DNA from: Photobacterium indicum
GTDB taxonomy: Bacteria > Pseudomonadota > Gammaproteobacteria > Enterobacterales > Vibrionaceae
Length of the DNA stretch: 64,000 bases
NCBI RefSeq assembly: GCF_003026215.1
Contig: NZ_PYOC01000004.1
Coordinates: 62,001-126,000, forward strand
Reading direction: 5' to 3'
Shown: positions 48,240 to 60,252 of the stretch, one piece after another
How positions within the stretch are numbered: position 1 is the stretch's first letter
Layout: every line of letters begins with the position of its first letter
Notes under the pieces: model-generated
Database searches by the model: none
What the model was told of the DNA's origin: nothing
The model's input: the letters and a program-made list of their open reading frames with translations, nothing else
Program-made: the position numbers and the translations under genes

Positions 48240-49253
48240 TTACATGTAATCGCGAATCAGTAGCTCGGCGATTTGAACGCTGTTGGTCGCAGCACCCTTA
48301 CGGACATTATCAGCAACAACCCACATGTTTAGACCACATGGGTGACTGATATCTTCACGAATACGCGACACCATTACATGATCTTTACCCGTCGCATCAC
48401 TCACCTGCGTTGGATAATCGTTATTATGGAACACTTCAATACCTTCTGCATCGTCTAATAAGCGGGTTGCTTCATCGATGTTTACAGGTTGGCTTGTTTC
48501 AACATGTAGTGCTTCTGCATGGCCATAGAAAACAGGTACACGCACACAGGTCGGGTTAACACGGATATTGCCGTCACCCAAAATTTTCTGTGTTTCCGAC
48601 ACCATTTTCATTTCTTCTTTGGTATAGCCGTTGTCCATGAATTCATCGATATGTGGCAGGCAGTTAAATGCAATCTGCTTATCGTATACTTTCGTTTCTG
48701 CTGCAAGGCCGTTCAACAATTTTGCCGTTTGGCCAGCTAGCTCATCAATCCCTTTTTTACCTGAACCAGATACTGATTGATAAGTCGCAACGTTAATACG
48801 TTCAAGACCGTAAGCTTCATGAATAGGCTGAAGTGCTACCAGCATTTGAATCGTCGAACAATTTGGGTTCGCGATGATATTACGGTTACGGTAATCAGCA
48901 ATCGCATGAGGGTTAACCTCTGGGATCACAAGTGGTACATCATGGTCGTAACGGAAAAGTGAGGTGTTATCAATTACGATGACGCCATGATCAGTCGCAA
49001 TTGGCGCCCAATATTCAGACGCTTCTTCACCCGCAGAGAAAAATGCAATCTGTACTTGGCTCCAGTCAAAATCGTCAACGTTCTTTACTAACTTTGATTT
49101 GCCATTAAAACGTAACGCATTACCTGCGCCATTTTCGCTTGCTAGCAAGTAAAGATTACGAACAGGAAAATTACGATCTTCTAACACCTGAACGATAGCT
49201 TCACCGACAGCGCCTGTTGCGCCAAGTACTGCTATATCAAATTCCTGACTCAT
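48240..49253 (-). CDS. asd: Aspartate-semialdehyde dehydrogenase
   Basis: NADPH enzyme reducing aspartyl phosphate to the semialdehyde, the branch point to lysine, threonine, methionine and diaminopimelate. The 337 aa start with [20 protein letters not shown]. The catalytic cysteine is in [16 protein letters not shown], with [13 protein letters not shown] and the histidine in [10 protein letters not shown]. It resembles the second, Gram-positive-like Asd type found in vibrios. E. coli has the catalytically divergent paralogue Usg in this slot (pdxB-usg-truA); here the active-site residues are intact. The start overlaps the pdxB stop (ATGA). Confidence 0.93.
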   Translation of the reverse strand: MSQEFDIAVLGATGAVGEAIVQVLEDRNFPVRNLYLLASENGAGNALRFNGKSKLVKNVDDFDWSQVQIAFFSAGEEASEYWAPIATDHGVIVIDNTSLFRYDHDVPLVIPEVNPHAIADYRNRNIIANPNCSTIQMLVALQPIHEAYGLERINVATYQSVSGSGKKGIDELAGQTAKLLNGLAAETKVYDKQIAFNCLPHIDEFMDNGYTKEEMKMVSETQKILGDGNIRVNPTCVRVPVFYGHAEALHVETSQPVNIDEATRLLDDAEGIEVFHNNDYPTQVSDATGKDHVMVSRIREDISHPCGLNMWVVADNVRKGAATNSVQIAELLIRDYM

Positions 49254-50425
49254 TGAATGTCCTCTACGACTGTAAAACCTAATTTAGCCAGCGACTCTAC
49301 CCCAAAATCGACCTTTCCTGCTACTGTAATCGCACTATATTCACGTCGATCCCAATAATTTTTACGCATCTGATCAAATGCAGTCGCCATTTGCGCTTCA
49401 TTACCTTTTGTCTCCAGCATATTTCGTCTAAACAAGGCATCATCTTGTCGAATATCGTAAATTAACTGGATTAAGCTAAATAATGTCGCATCATCCCATT
49501 TACGGCTTAACGATACATTGGGGACGGGTGCTATCGGCAATAAGCTAGATGCTTCCACCGCCTGATCAATATTTAGAAAAGCACAATAACTATTAAACAC
49601 CATGGTCGTCCCACGTGCTTTGCCTTCTAAACCGTAGCCCGCTATGTGTGGTGTTGCAAATGCTAACAAAGGTAACAATTCTAAATCGACTTGTGGTTCA
49701 AACTCAAAAACATCTAACACCGCCGTTAATTTTTTACCTAAACCAGATTGCGATAATTGAAGCGCTTTCTTTAGGGCTTGATTATCGGTAACGGGGCCAC
49801 GTGCCGCATTGATAAAAATCGCATCAGGCTGCAAAGCGTCAACAAAAGCACTATTGATAAGATGGTAGGTTGGGTATTCACCTTCTCGAGTGATCGGAGT
49901 GTGTACCGTTACCACATCACATTGGGCTTGAATTGCCTCTAATGAATGGAATTGTCGTGCATCCCCTTCTTGCTCTTTTATTGGGTCATTCAGTAAATAA
50001 CGTATGCCTAGCGCATCAAGGCATTTCGCCAAATAACTGCCAACATTACCCGCACCAATAATGCCAATGGTTTTCTCAAAAATTGAAAAACCCTGCTGCT
50101 GACCGATAACCATTAGCGCACTAAGTACGTACTCCGCAACGCCTACTTTGTTACAACCTGGCGCCGAGGTAAATGTAATGCCTCGCTCAGCAAGCAAAGC
50201 CAGATCAACGTGATCCTGACCTGCTGTTGCAGTACCTACAAATTGAAGTTTATTGGCCTTGCTGATGAGGTTATGGTTTACCTTAGTAACAGAGCGAATC
50301 ATTAATGCGTCGATATCAATGAGATCATCGGCTGACAACGTGCGCCCGGGCTTAGTTATCACTTCACCAAGCTGACCAAACAGTTCTGCCGCATAAGGCA
50401 TGTTTTCATCGATAAGGATTTTCAT
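49250..50425 (-). CDS. pdxB: Erythronate-4-phosphate dehydrogenase PdxB
   Basis: Second step of the deoxyxylulose-independent (PdxB) route to pyridoxal phosphate, 391 aa. A D-2-hydroxyacid dehydrogenase with the start [34 protein letters not shown] and NAD motif [20 protein letters not shown]. Catalytic elements are [14 protein letters not shown] (Arg) and [16 protein letters not shown] (His), followed by the PdxB C-terminal dimer domain. The frame is open to 50467, but ATG 50425 has GGAG six bases upstream and is the family start. It overlaps asd by 4 bases, so the two are coupled. Confidence 0.95.
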   Translation of the reverse strand: MKILIDENMPYAAELFGQLGEVITKPGRTLSADDLIDIDALMIRSVTKVNHNLISKANKLQFVGTATAGQDHVDLALLAERGITFTSAPGCNKVGVAEYVLSALMVIGQQQGFSIFEKTIGIIGAGNVGSYLAKCLDALGIRYLLNDPIKEQEGDARQFHSLEAIQAQCDVVTVHTPITREGEYPTYHLINSAFVDALQPDAIFINAARGPVTDNQALKKALQLSQSGLGKKLTAVLDVFEFEPQVDLELLPLLAFATPHIAGYGLEGKARGTTMVFNSYCAFLNIDQAVEASSLLPIAPVPNVSLSRKWDDATLFSLIQLIYDIRQDDALFRRNMLETKGNEAQMATAFDQMRKNYWDRREYSAITVAGKVDFGVESLAKLGFTVVEDIQ

Positions 50426-50484
50426 TATATCTCCGGAAAAAAAATGAGATTGATGTCGGCAAAACACTAGTTTATCGCCAATAT

Positions 50485-51651
50485 TTAGTCTGAACCAAAC
50501 AAATCGCGGGTATATACTTTATCAGCAACATCACTAAGCTCGTCGTCCATACGGTTTGAAACAATAACATCAGACATTTGCTTAAACTGTTCAAGATTTT
50601 TAATCACTTCAGAGCGATAGAATTCTTTTTCACTCAATACCGGCTCATACACGACAACTTTAATGCCCTTCGCTTTAATACGCTTCATAATGCCTTGAAT
50701 CGAAGATGCACGGAAATTATCAGACCCCGCTTTCATTACTAAGCGATACACACCAACAACAGTGGGATTTTTTTGAATAATCGAATTGGCAATGAAATCT
50801 TTACGTGTCGAGTTTGCATCAACAATGGCACCAATAATGTTATTTGGTACTTCTTGATAATTCGCCAACAATTGCTTGGTATCTTTAGGTAGGCAGTAAC
50901 CACCATAGCCAAACGATGGATTGTTGTAGTGAGAGCCGATACGAGGGTCAAGCCCCACCCCTTCAATAATCTGGCGTGCATCTAAACCATGCGTCGCGGC
51001 ATAAGTATCTAATTCATTGAAATATGCCACACGCAATGCTAAGTAAGTATTCGAAAATAACTTAACGGCTTCTGCTTCTGTTGAGTCAGTGAAAAGAACG
51101 TCAATATCTTCCTTAATAGCGCCATTAGCCAATAATTTAGCAAATCTTTCAGCTCGCTCAGAGCGTTCACCAACAATGATGCGTGAAGGGTAAAGGTTAT
51201 CGTATAACGCTCGGCCTTCACGAAGAAATTCTGGTGAAAATAAAATATTCTCACATCCTAATTCTTCTTTAATGCGTTGGGTATAACCCACAGGCACTGT
51301 TGATTTAATCACCATGACGGCATTAGGATTGAATGCGATCACATCTTTAATAACCGCTTCAACCGATGAGGTATCAAAGTAATTATTAATCGGATCATAA
51401 TCTGTTGGCGTAGCAATAATGACAAACTCAGCATCAGCGTAGGCCTGTGCTTTATCTGTGGTCGCAATAAGGTTAAGATTTTTCTCTGCTAGATATTCTT
51501 CAATTTCTTTGTCAACAATCGGAGACTGTCTTTTGTTGATTAACTCAATTTTATCTTTAACAATATCTAATGCTGTTACATCATTATGCTGAGATAACAG
51601 CACTGCATTTGATAAACCAACATAGCCAGTACCAACAACAGTAATCTTCAT
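50485..51651 (-). CDS. ugd: UDP-glucose 6-dehydrogenase Ugd
   Basis: NAD-dependent double oxidation of UDP-glucose to UDP-glucuronate for surface polysaccharide. The 388 aa equal E. coli Ugd in length. Seen: Rossmann start [65 protein letters not shown] and the catalytic cysteine in [20 protein letters not shown]. It sits between fabB and pdxB, with 59 bases to pdxB and no terminator, so it may drive pdxB-asd. It belongs functionally with galU and the right-end genes. Confidence 0.95.
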   Translation of the reverse strand: MKITVVGTGYVGLSNAVLLSQHNDVTALDIVKDKIELINKRQSPIVDKEIEEYLAEKNLNLIATTDKAQAYADAEFVIIATPTDYDPINNYFDTSSVEAVIKDVIAFNPNAVMVIKSTVPVGYTQRIKEELGCENILFSPEFLREGRALYDNLYPSRIIVGERSERAERFAKLLANGAIKEDIDVLFTDSTEAEAVKLFSNTYLALRVAYFNELDTYAATHGLDARQIIEGVGLDPRIGSHYNNPSFGYGGYCLPKDTKQLLANYQEVPNNIIGAIVDANSTRKDFIANSIIQKNPTVVGVYRLVMKAGSDNFRASSIQGIMKRIKAKGIKVVVYEPVLSEKEFYRSEVIKNLEQFKQMSDVIVSNRMDDELSDVADKVYTRDLFGSD

Positions 51652-51769
51652 TACTAAACCTCAAAATAGAATATTTTCCGGGTGCTATATTACATCAACA
51701 AACAAGCCAAAAGTAGCCACTCAGTCGGTGAACACATTTCAACACAAACAAAAATAGAATAATTGATAT

Positions 51770-51796
51770 AAAAAAACCCGGCATATAGCCGGGTTA
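51770..51796 (-). terminator. Intrinsic terminator of the fabB transcript
   Basis: AACCCGGC, loop ATATA, GCCGGGTT (51775-51795). On the minus strand TTTTTTTATA follows, so it ends transcripts coming from fabB. Confidence 0.92.
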
Positions 51797-51992
51797 AAAA
51801 AATCCAGGTAAAAGCATTAGCAGCCAGAGATAGACACTTCCCTTAAAAGAAAATATCATTCATGCTAACTAATGTTGCGTCTGTTTATTTAAGGCACTGG
51901 CTATGTAACCACTCGAAAGATGTCTCCGCTAAAAGTCGTCTCTTTGAATGGTTCCGTTTCTACTGTAAAAATAGAAACGGTTAGCCAGTGTC
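51770..51992 (-). ncRNA. Structured fabB 3' UTR, candidate FarS-like small RNA
   Basis: The 270 bases between fabB and its terminator hold no gene but two layered helices. One pairs CACTGGCTA...AACC (51895-51910) with GGTTAGCCAGTG (51979-51990). The other pairs CATTAG-C-AGC (51815-51824) with GCT-AA-CTAATG (51864-51874), directly before the terminator hairpin. An additional stem CCGTTTCTA/TAGAAACGG lies at 51954-51980. In V. cholerae the sRNA FarS is cut from the fabB 3' UTR and represses fatty-acid breakdown genes (established knowledge). The position and the terminator on the same strand make the last about 110 bases (51770-51880) the best FarS candidate here. I could not compare sequences. 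Confidence 0.55.
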
Positions 51993-52066
51993 TACCCCGG
52001 AAAACTGCCTTCAAAAATAAGAGCCTATAACATTACGTATAGCCCCCTACTTCCAAAATCACATAA

Positions 52067-53281
52067 TTAACCTTCGTATTTTTTGATCACTAACGTCGCG
52101 TTAGTGCCACCAAAACCGAAGCTATTTGACATTACTGTCTTTAGTTCAGTTTCGCGGGTTTCAGTTACGATATCCAAACCTTCCGCTGCAGGGTCTAGAT
52201 TATCGATGTTAATGCTTGGCGCAACGAAGTTATTATTCAGCATTAGCGTCGAATAAATTGCTTCGTGAACACCAGCAGCACCCAACGCGTGACCAGTCAT
52301 CGCTTTGGTTGCCGAAATTGCTGGGCTATTTTCACCAAATAACTCTTGAATTGCACCCAACTCTTTCACGTCACCAACTGGCGTTGATGTACCGTGAGTG
52401 TTGATGTAATCAATTGGCGCATCAAGATCTTGCATTGCCATCTTCATACAGCGAACGGCACCTTCACCCGATGGTGCTACCATATCGTAGCCATCAGACG
52501 TTGCACCATAACCGACGACTTCACCGTAGATTTTCGCACCACGAGCAAGAGCATGCTCTAACTCTTCAATCACTAACATACCGCCGCCGCCAGAGATAAC
52601 AAAACCGTCACGGTCTGCATCATAAGTACGAGACGCTTTTGAAGGGTCGTCGTTGTATTTGGTTGATAAAGCGCCCATTGCGTCAAACATCATGGTTAAC
52701 GACCAATCAAGCTCTTCACCGCCACCAGCAAAAACAACATCTTGCTTACCCAGTTGAATAAGCTCTACCGCGTGACCAATACAGTGTGCAGATGTTGCAC
52801 ATGCTGAACTCATGGTGTAGTTCACGCCACGGATTTTAAACGGTGTCGCTAAGCAAGCTGAAACAGTTGAAGACATAGTACGAGGTACCATGTAAGGGCC
52901 AACACGCTTCACACCTTTGTTACGAATAATATCTACTGCTGCCACCTGATTATAAGATGACGCACCACCAGAACCCGCTACAAGGCCAGTTCGGTCATTA
53001 GAAACTTGATCATCAGATAAACCTGAATCTTCAATTGCTTGTTCCATCGACAAATACGCAAATGCTGCTGCATCGCCCATGAAACGCATTTTTTTACGAT
53101 CGATGTGTTCAGCCGGATTCATTTTCAAATCGCCCCAAACATTACTACGCAGTTTATTTTCTGCGAATTGCTCAGAGAAGTTAATTCCTGACTTACCACT
53201 TTTAAGAGATGCCAACACCTCTTTTACGTCGTTACCAATGCTGGATACAATACCCATGCCTGTAATTACGGCTCGTTTCAT
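52067..53281 (-). CDS. fabB: 3-Oxoacyl-ACP synthase I FabB
   Basis: Condensing enzyme needed for unsaturated fatty acids, 404 aa. The start is [20 protein letters not shown]. The catalytic cysteine lies in [20 protein letters not shown] and the two histidines in [13 protein letters not shown] and [20 protein letters not shown]. The glycine-rich end is [18 protein letters not shown]. It is divergent from mnmC, as in many gammaproteobacteria. The long structured 3' UTR suggests an embedded small RNA. Confidence 0.97.
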   Translation of the reverse strand: MKRAVITGMGIVSSIGNDVKEVLASLKSGKSGINFSEQFAENKLRSNVWGDLKMNPAEHIDRKKMRFMGDAAAFAYLSMEQAIEDSGLSDDQVSNDRTGLVAGSGGASSYNQVAAVDIIRNKGVKRVGPYMVPRTMSSTVSACLATPFKIRGVNYTMSSACATSAHCIGHAVELIQLGKQDVVFAGGGEELDWSLTMMFDAMGALSTKYNDDPSKASRTYDADRDGFVISGGGGMLVIEELEHALARGAKIYGEVVGYGATSDGYDMVAPSGEGAVRCMKMAMQDLDAPIDYINTHGTSTPVGDVKELGAIQELFGENSPAISATKAMTGHALGAAGVHEAIYSTLMLNNNFVAPSINIDNLDPAAEGLDIVTETRETELKTVMSNSFGFGGTNATLVIKKYEG

Positions 53282-53333
53282 GATGAATTCCTACTGTCAT
53301 TTAACGTTGACGATAATAACGGGTTTATTCACA

Positions 53334-53350
53334 GAAAGTGGTCAGCTTTC
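53334..53350 (-). promoter_or_regulatory. Weak FadR-like site upstream of fabB
   Basis: GAAAGTGGTCAGCTTTC is a dyad whose left half (AAGTGGTC) fits the FadR half-site AACTGGTC; the right half does not fit well. Its place 50 bases before fabB, a known FadR-activated gene in relatives, is the main support. Confidence 0.3.
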
Positions 53351-53419
53351 CCCTCAATCGGGTACAATCGCCGATAATTTCGTTATTAACGTTCATTTTT
53401 AACGGTATACACTCTCTGA

Positions 53420-55531
<2,112 letters not shown>

Positions 55532-55612
55532 AAGGTTATACGTTAAATCGCTAGCGTATATAAAAGCAACTCGCGTATATAAAAACTACATTGCGCCGAA
55601 TACTATAACACC

Positions 55613-55903
55613 TTAATTTACAGCAGCGGTTACTGGTGGTGCTGGGTCATCTCCACCGCCAGAATCAGAGACTGCAACACCAATAACAATAGCCGCCACC
55701 CCGACAGCCACCACGGTTGCCGTTATACCCCCCGCAGATGCAGCAAATGCTGTATCAATACCCGCGGCTGTACCTTTAGAAGCTGCGGCTTCGGTTGTTG
55801 TATTCGCGGCATTCGCAGTAGACTTTGTCACCACTTCATCGGCGGCATTCACAGAAAAAGCGAATATACTGCTTAACAAAAGAATTATTGAACACGCTTT
55901 CAT
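55613..55903 (-). CDS. Small secreted YjbE-like protein
   Basis: About 96 residues. A signal peptide (KACSIILLLSSIFAFSVNA) is followed by an Ala/Thr/Ser-rich stretch, a glycine-containing hydrophobic segment (GITATVVAVGVAAIVIGVAV) and a short SDSGGGDDPAPPVTA tail. The pattern recalls small exported proteins such as YjbE found beside exopolysaccharide genes, but I cannot prove homology. The start is the ATG ATG pair at 55906/55903 with AGGG upstream, not the longer frame. It lies at the boundary where polysaccharide genes begin, next to a beta-CASP nuclease. Confidence 0.65.
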   Translation of the reverse strand: MKACSIILLLSSIFAFSVNAADEVVTKSTANAANTTTEAAASKGTAAGIDTAFAASAGGITATVVAVGVAAIVIGVAVSDSGGGDDPAPPVTAAVN

Positions 55904-56009
55904 CATTAAATCCCTATCAGTAACGACGAACATCGTTCGAAATTAATTACTGATAAAATTATAGATGAGATAAAATAAACGGGTTTTTAATTGCACTTTT
56001 TTATCATTT

Positions 56010-57371
56010 TTAAGAAAACCCAGTCACTATTTTAGCTTGTGGTTTTATTTGCTGAAGTAATTCTGCGAAGGCTAACTGAGCCTGTTTATCACCATGCACA
56101 ACATGAATTGTTTGGGGGCCTTGTTTAATTCCACCCACAAATTTTAATAAGTCAGCCTGATCTGCATGAGCTGAATAACCTGACATCGTATGTATTTGAG
56201 CTTTAACATCTATAATTTTGTTATTAACCTTAATCACACGCTTACCATGATATAAATCTCGCCCTAACGTGCCCCTTGCCTGATAACCGATCATAATGAC
56301 GTCGGTTCTTTTATCGGGCAGCAAGGCTTCAAGGTAGTTAACAATCCGCCCACCAGCACACATACCACTGGCTGCCACCACTATCGCAGGTTCACCCGAA
56401 ATTTTAAGCCTGTTTACTAACGCCTGATGATCACTATGCAGCTCAATCGTAATACATTGAGAAAAAGACAACGGGTGACGCCCTTGTTGTTTTCGTTCTT
56501 TCGCTTCTTTTGTCCATAGCATTTTAAAATTTCGGTATTGCGCTGTAATTTCCCCGGCTAAAGGCGAATCGAGTATGACCGGAATTTCTTGCCAATTCAC
56601 AGCCTCATTTTTGACGTTAGACGCCGCAATAATATTTTCAATATCAAACAATAGCTCTTGTGTACGACCAACACTAAAAGCAGGTATCAGTATTACCCCA
56701 CCATCGATTAACGAGCGCTCGATAATTTCCTTAAGCTGCGCTTCTCGCCTTTCAATACCATGATGCACCTGATCACCATAAGTACTTTCAATGATTAATG
56801 TATCAACGATTTCAGGTGAAATAGGATCAATTAATAGTGGTGTATTACACGGTCCGAGATCTCCTGAAAATACGACTATTTCGCCAGTTGAAAGCATTAT
56901 TTCAATATACGCAGACCCTAAAATATGACCTGCTGGTCGAAATCGAATTTTAACCAATTCACCAGATGGTAAAATAATTTGAGCCCAACAATCATAAGGA
57001 ATCGCTTTTAAACGTGATTTTACTAATAGCGTAAATTGATCGCATTGCTGCTGATTAAATCCCAGTTGAATTTTCAGCCCATCTGCAAGCATTAATGGTA
57101 ATAAAGCCGCAGTTGCTTCAGATGCATAGATTTGCCCTTTAAATCCAGCCGCTAATAACCAAGGAATACGCCCAACATGATCAATGTGGCTATGGGTTAA
57201 AAGCAATGCGTGAATATGTTCGATAGGGAAATCGATATCTAACACACCCTTAGATTCATCACCTTGAAACATACCGCAATCGATGAGTAACCCATGCTGT
57301 CCCAGTTTAATTTCATGACATGAGCCAGTCACACCTACCTTAGCACCGTGATGTAAGATCTCCACTGCCAT
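56010..57371 (-). CDS. Metallo-beta-lactamase-fold beta-CASP RNase-like protein
   Basis: A 453-residue predicted zinc-dependent RNA-processing nuclease of the CPSF/Ysh1-like group. The metal site is LLTHSHIDHVGRIPWLLAAG (HxHxDH), then the histidine in RPAGHILGSAYIEI and the aspartate in VVFSGDLGPCN. The beta-CASP part has IESTYGDQVHHG, LIPAFSVGRTQELLFDIE, PAIVVAASGMCAGGRIVNYL and the final HTMSGYSAHADQADLLKFV and HVVHGDKQAQLAFAELLQ. Such genes often stand near surface-polysaccharide loci in vibrios, but the substrate is unknown. It is on the same strand as the small exported protein, 106 bases upstream of it. Confidence 0.88.
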   Translation of the reverse strand: MAVEILHHGAKVGVTGSCHEIKLGQHGLLIDCGMFQGDESKGVLDIDFPIEHIHALLLTHSHIDHVGRIPWLLAAGFKGQIYASEATAALLPLMLADGLKIQLGFNQQQCDQFTLLVKSRLKAIPYDCWAQIILPSGELVKIRFRPAGHILGSAYIEIMLSTGEIVVFSGDLGPCNTPLLIDPISPEIVDTLIIESTYGDQVHHGIERREAQLKEIIERSLIDGGVILIPAFSVGRTQELLFDIENIIAASNVKNEAVNWQEIPVILDSPLAGEITAQYRNFKMLWTKEAKERKQQGRHPLSFSQCITIELHSDHQALVNRLKISGEPAIVVAASGMCAGGRIVNYLEALLPDKRTDVIMIGYQARGTLGRDLYHGKRVIKVNNKIIDVKAQIHTMSGYSAHADQADLLKFVGGIKQGPQTIHVVHGDKQAQLAFAELLQQIKPQAKIVTGFS

Positions 57372-57724
57372 CTCCTAATGAACTTGAGAAGTTCAGGATG
57401 ATGCCAAAGCTGATACAAGGAAAGTAAATAGAAGAAAAATTGCTCGAGTCACATCACGGAAATAACCGTAAAAATAAAGCGTTAACCAATATTAAACACA
57501 AAATAGCCCCTAATACACCATAAAATAATTATAGGAATATATGAATATTTTGCTCTTTACTTTGACATACCTGTAATACTGACACTAAGCTCAATATAAT
57601 TGATTGGTCAGTAAACACTGATAAAATAAAATTAAAACAAACGTATCAGAATGCATATAACCAACCGATACTAAAGTATTAGTCAACATATCGACTGATA
57701 ACATGATTAATAAGGACTTGATTC
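57372..57724. other. AT-rich divergent region before the first wecA-like gene
   Basis: About 350 bases, markedly AT-rich. Promoters for the beta-CASP gene and the wecA-like gene are expected. No ops/JUMPstart sequence, hairpin or coding frame recognised. Confidence 0.45.
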
Positions 57725-58801
57725 ATGATGTTTATTGAGTTGATTGTTATTTTCTTATTATCGTTTATTTTGATTTTCACGCTAAGGCGTATTGCTATAA
57801 TTGTTGACCTAGTTGATAAACCATCATTAAGAAAATCACACAGTGGATTCATCCCTCTGGTGGGTGGCATTTCTATTTTCCTAACCCTATCAATGGTTTT
57901 ATTTTTACACCCTGCACTCATCATAAAATATAATGTCTTTTTATTCTGCTCATCAATCTTAGTTTTAATGGGTATTATTGATGACAAAAACAATATACAG
58001 GTAAACATACGTTTTGCTATTCAAATACTTGTGTCAATAGCGGTAATACAATTTGAAAATATAAGCATACATAACTTAGGTGCTATATTTAGCCCAAAAG
58101 AATTAACGCTAGCACCGCTACTAAGCAGTATAGTCAGTATATTGGCAATAGTAGGAGCAATGAATGCATTTAACATGATTGACGGTATCGATGGGCTACT
58201 TGGCGGGGTGAGCATTGTTATACTTTCGGCTTTAGGCTATTTATTCTGGTTTAATAATAACGTTGAACTCTATTATTTCTGTTCTATTGTGATTATTGCC
58301 GTAATACCTTACCTTATCTTAAATCTTGAATTTATTTTTGGTCAGAATTTAAAGGTTTTTATGGGGGATGCTGGCAGCCTTTTTATTGGCTTTACCGTTA
58401 TTTGGCTACTATTGAATGGCACTCAAACAAATAGTTATCTATCATTTAAACCTGTAACGGCTTTATGGTTAATCGCATATCCATTAATGGATATGGTAAC
58501 GATTATAATAAGCCGTATACAAAATGGTAGATCACCCTTTCAAGCCGATAAACAACACCTCCATCATAAACTTCAAGTATTAGGGCTACCTAATCGACTC
58601 ATATTATTCATTCTATGTGGCTTTTCTGCAATTTTTGCATACATTGGTATTTGGAGTGAAATCAATGAGATCTCTGAAGTAATAATGCTGTTTAGTTTTT
58701 CAAGCTTGTTTGTGGTGTATTTTATTTTAGTGTCGTACCTTTCGCATCTGTCGGTATTTTTTGCTCGTCTACATTCATTCAGCACATCGCCTACAAAATG
58801 A
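57725..58801 (+). CDS. WecA-type polyprenyl-phosphate sugar-1-phosphate transferase (divergent copy 1)
   Basis: Inner-membrane enzyme that starts glycan assembly by moving a HexNAc-1-phosphate onto undecaprenyl phosphate, 358 aa. About eleven helices are seen. Catalytic features are LMGIIDDKNNIQ (DD motif), NAFNMIDGIDGLLGG, VFMGDAGSLFIGFTVIWLL and KQHLHHKLQVLG (HxHH loop). It is more AT-rich and more divergent than the two minus-strand copies nearby, so the sugar may differ. AAGGA about ten bases upstream supports the start. It is convergent with copy 2, 35 bases apart, with no terminator between. Confidence 0.88.
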   Translation: MMFIELIVIFLLSFILIFTLRRIAIIVDLVDKPSLRKSHSGFIPLVGGISIFLTLSMVLFLHPALIIKYNVFLFCSSILVLMGIIDDKNNIQVNIRFAIQILVSIAVIQFENISIHNLGAIFSPKELTLAPLLSSIVSILAIVGAMNAFNMIDGIDGLLGGVSIVILSALGYLFWFNNNVELYYFCSIVIIAVIPYLILNLEFIFGQNLKVFMGDAGSLFIGFTVIWLLLNGTQTNSYLSFKPVTALWLIAYPLMDMVTIIISRIQNGRSPFQADKQHLHHKLQVLGLPNRLILFILCGFSAIFAYIGIWSEINEISEVIMLFSFSSLFVVYFILVSYLSHLSVFFARLHSFSTSPTK

Positions 58802-58836
58802 ATGATTCAGTATACCAAAGTCATTAACTTAATACG

Positions 58837-59943
58837 TTATGGATTCGTTACACCATCACTGCTAGACGGCTCTGATATCGCAGGCTTTCTAACCTTAAAG
58901 ATACGGTGTACCAGTGTCGTAATGCGCCATATATGACTAATAACAAAAAAGTACACCGCAAAAATGCAGAGAAAGCTAATGAACATAATCGACTCCGACA
59001 CTAGTGTCATATCTGCCCAGATACCCACACCGGCCATAATAGAAGCCATAAAACAAATAATAAATAAAGCCATATGATTCGACATGCCTAAACGCTGGCA
59101 TATATGGTGTAGGTGTTCTCGGTCGGGCTTAAACGGTGAGTGCCCTTTGCGAATACGACGTACCATAATGGTGGCCATATCCATTAAGGGAATCGCGATC
59201 ATCCACAATGCGGTAACAGGGCGGATAGGTGTAATATTAGGCCCCTGAGTCGCTTCTATCAGTAACCAAATTACCGTAAAGCCAATGAATATGCTGCCAG
59301 CATCCCCCATAAAAACTTTAAAGCGGCGTCCTAAAGGAAAGCCCATATTAAGTAAAATATAGGGCATCATTGCGGTCACAATCAAACCACAAAAGATCGC
59401 TAAATCAGTATTACCATTAATTAAAAATACGAAGCCTAAAGCGCCAAAGGTAACCGATGCTAATCCACCGAGTAACCCATCAATACCATCAACCATATTA
59501 AACGCATTTATTGCACCTATTATCCCTAGAACAGTAATAACAACACTCGATACTACCGATAATTCAATGACATCACTTCCCATCAAATACCCAAGGCTAT
59601 GAAGGCTTTTATTACCAACGCCAATCATAACTAGCGATATCATTGTTTGAATAATTAACCTAGCTTTAAAGCTGATGTCATAGCGATCATCGACCACCCC
59701 TGTTGCCACCAAAATTGTGGCGCAACTTATAAAGAGTGGTGACACAACCTTAAGTTGAGGGAACAGAAAAGATGTCACGATCAATGTCAGGAATATTGAA
59801 ACGCCCCCCACCAAGGGAATGACACCTTGGTGATGTTTACGGGCGTTTGGCTTATCAACCAACCCAACCGCTTTGGCTAGTTTTCGGCAAATAAAAAGCA
59901 TGCAAAACGATGTTATAAAAACAAAGAAAAATGCAGATGTCAT
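58837..59943 (-). CDS. wecA: WecA-type undecaprenyl-phosphate GlcNAc-1-phosphate transferase (copy 2)
   Basis: Initiates O-antigen or enterobacterial-common-antigen type glycans by making undecaprenyl-PP-GlcNAc, 368 aa. KPNARKHHQGVIPLVGGVSI is the WecA start region. VATGVVDDRYDISFKARL, NAFNMVDGIDGLLGGLASVT, VFMGDAGSIFIGFTVIWLLI and KPDREHLHHICQRLGM are the active-site loops. The start at 59943 (MTSAFFFVFIT) is chosen over an outer frame whose first 22 residues have no family match. By eye it is about three quarters identical to copy 3, with the same orientation, 1.2 kb apart. Confidence 0.92.
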   Translation of the reverse strand: MTSAFFFVFITSFCMLFICRKLAKAVGLVDKPNARKHHQGVIPLVGGVSIFLTLIVTSFLFPQLKVVSPLFISCATILVATGVVDDRYDISFKARLIIQTMISLVMIGVGNKSLHSLGYLMGSDVIELSVVSSVVITVLGIIGAINAFNMVDGIDGLLGGLASVTFGALGFVFLINGNTDLAIFCGLIVTAMMPYILLNMGFPLGRRFKVFMGDAGSIFIGFTVIWLLIEATQGPNITPIRPVTALWMIAIPLMDMATIMVRRIRKGHSPFKPDREHLHHICQRLGMSNHMALFIICFMASIMAGVGIWADMTLVSESIMFISFLCIFAVYFFVISHIWRITTLVHRIFKVRKPAISEPSSSDGVTNP

Positions 59944-60197
59944 AGCAATGACCTTATAAATTTTAAATTTGCCCAAACGCATCCAAACGCTTTGACATAT
60001 AGAAAGCAAATAGCATTACTCTTAACCAGCCCATAAAAGAACTAATCGCAAAATAATGTTATTTACTCACCACAAATTAACACAACCGCCAATATGCAAT
60101 ATCATGCCCATAAGCATAATCTAGCTATACTGTATTACAAAAGCATGACACAATAAATAGGCAGTACAAAAAAAGAGCAATATCAGACATTTCCCAT
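59944..60197. other. Intergenic stretch upstream of wecA copy 2
   Basis: AT-rich; should contain the copy-2 promoter. No gene or hairpin recognised before the terminator at 60198. Confidence 0.4.
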
Positions 60198-60237
60198 TAA
60201 AAAAAGCGGCGCCTTCTCTCGAAGACACCGCTTTTTA
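60198..60237 (-). terminator. Intrinsic terminator of the glmM remnant
   Basis: AAAGCGG and CCGCTTT (60203-60236 region) enclose an inner CTTC/GAAG stem around TCTC. T-runs occur on both strands. Confidence 0.7.
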
Positions 60238-60252
60238 ATGATTCAATGCTAT

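Noticed and set aside
55550..55600. Direct repeat of GCGTATATAAAA after mnmC
   Set aside because: Two short AT-rich copies only; no structure or function can be supported.
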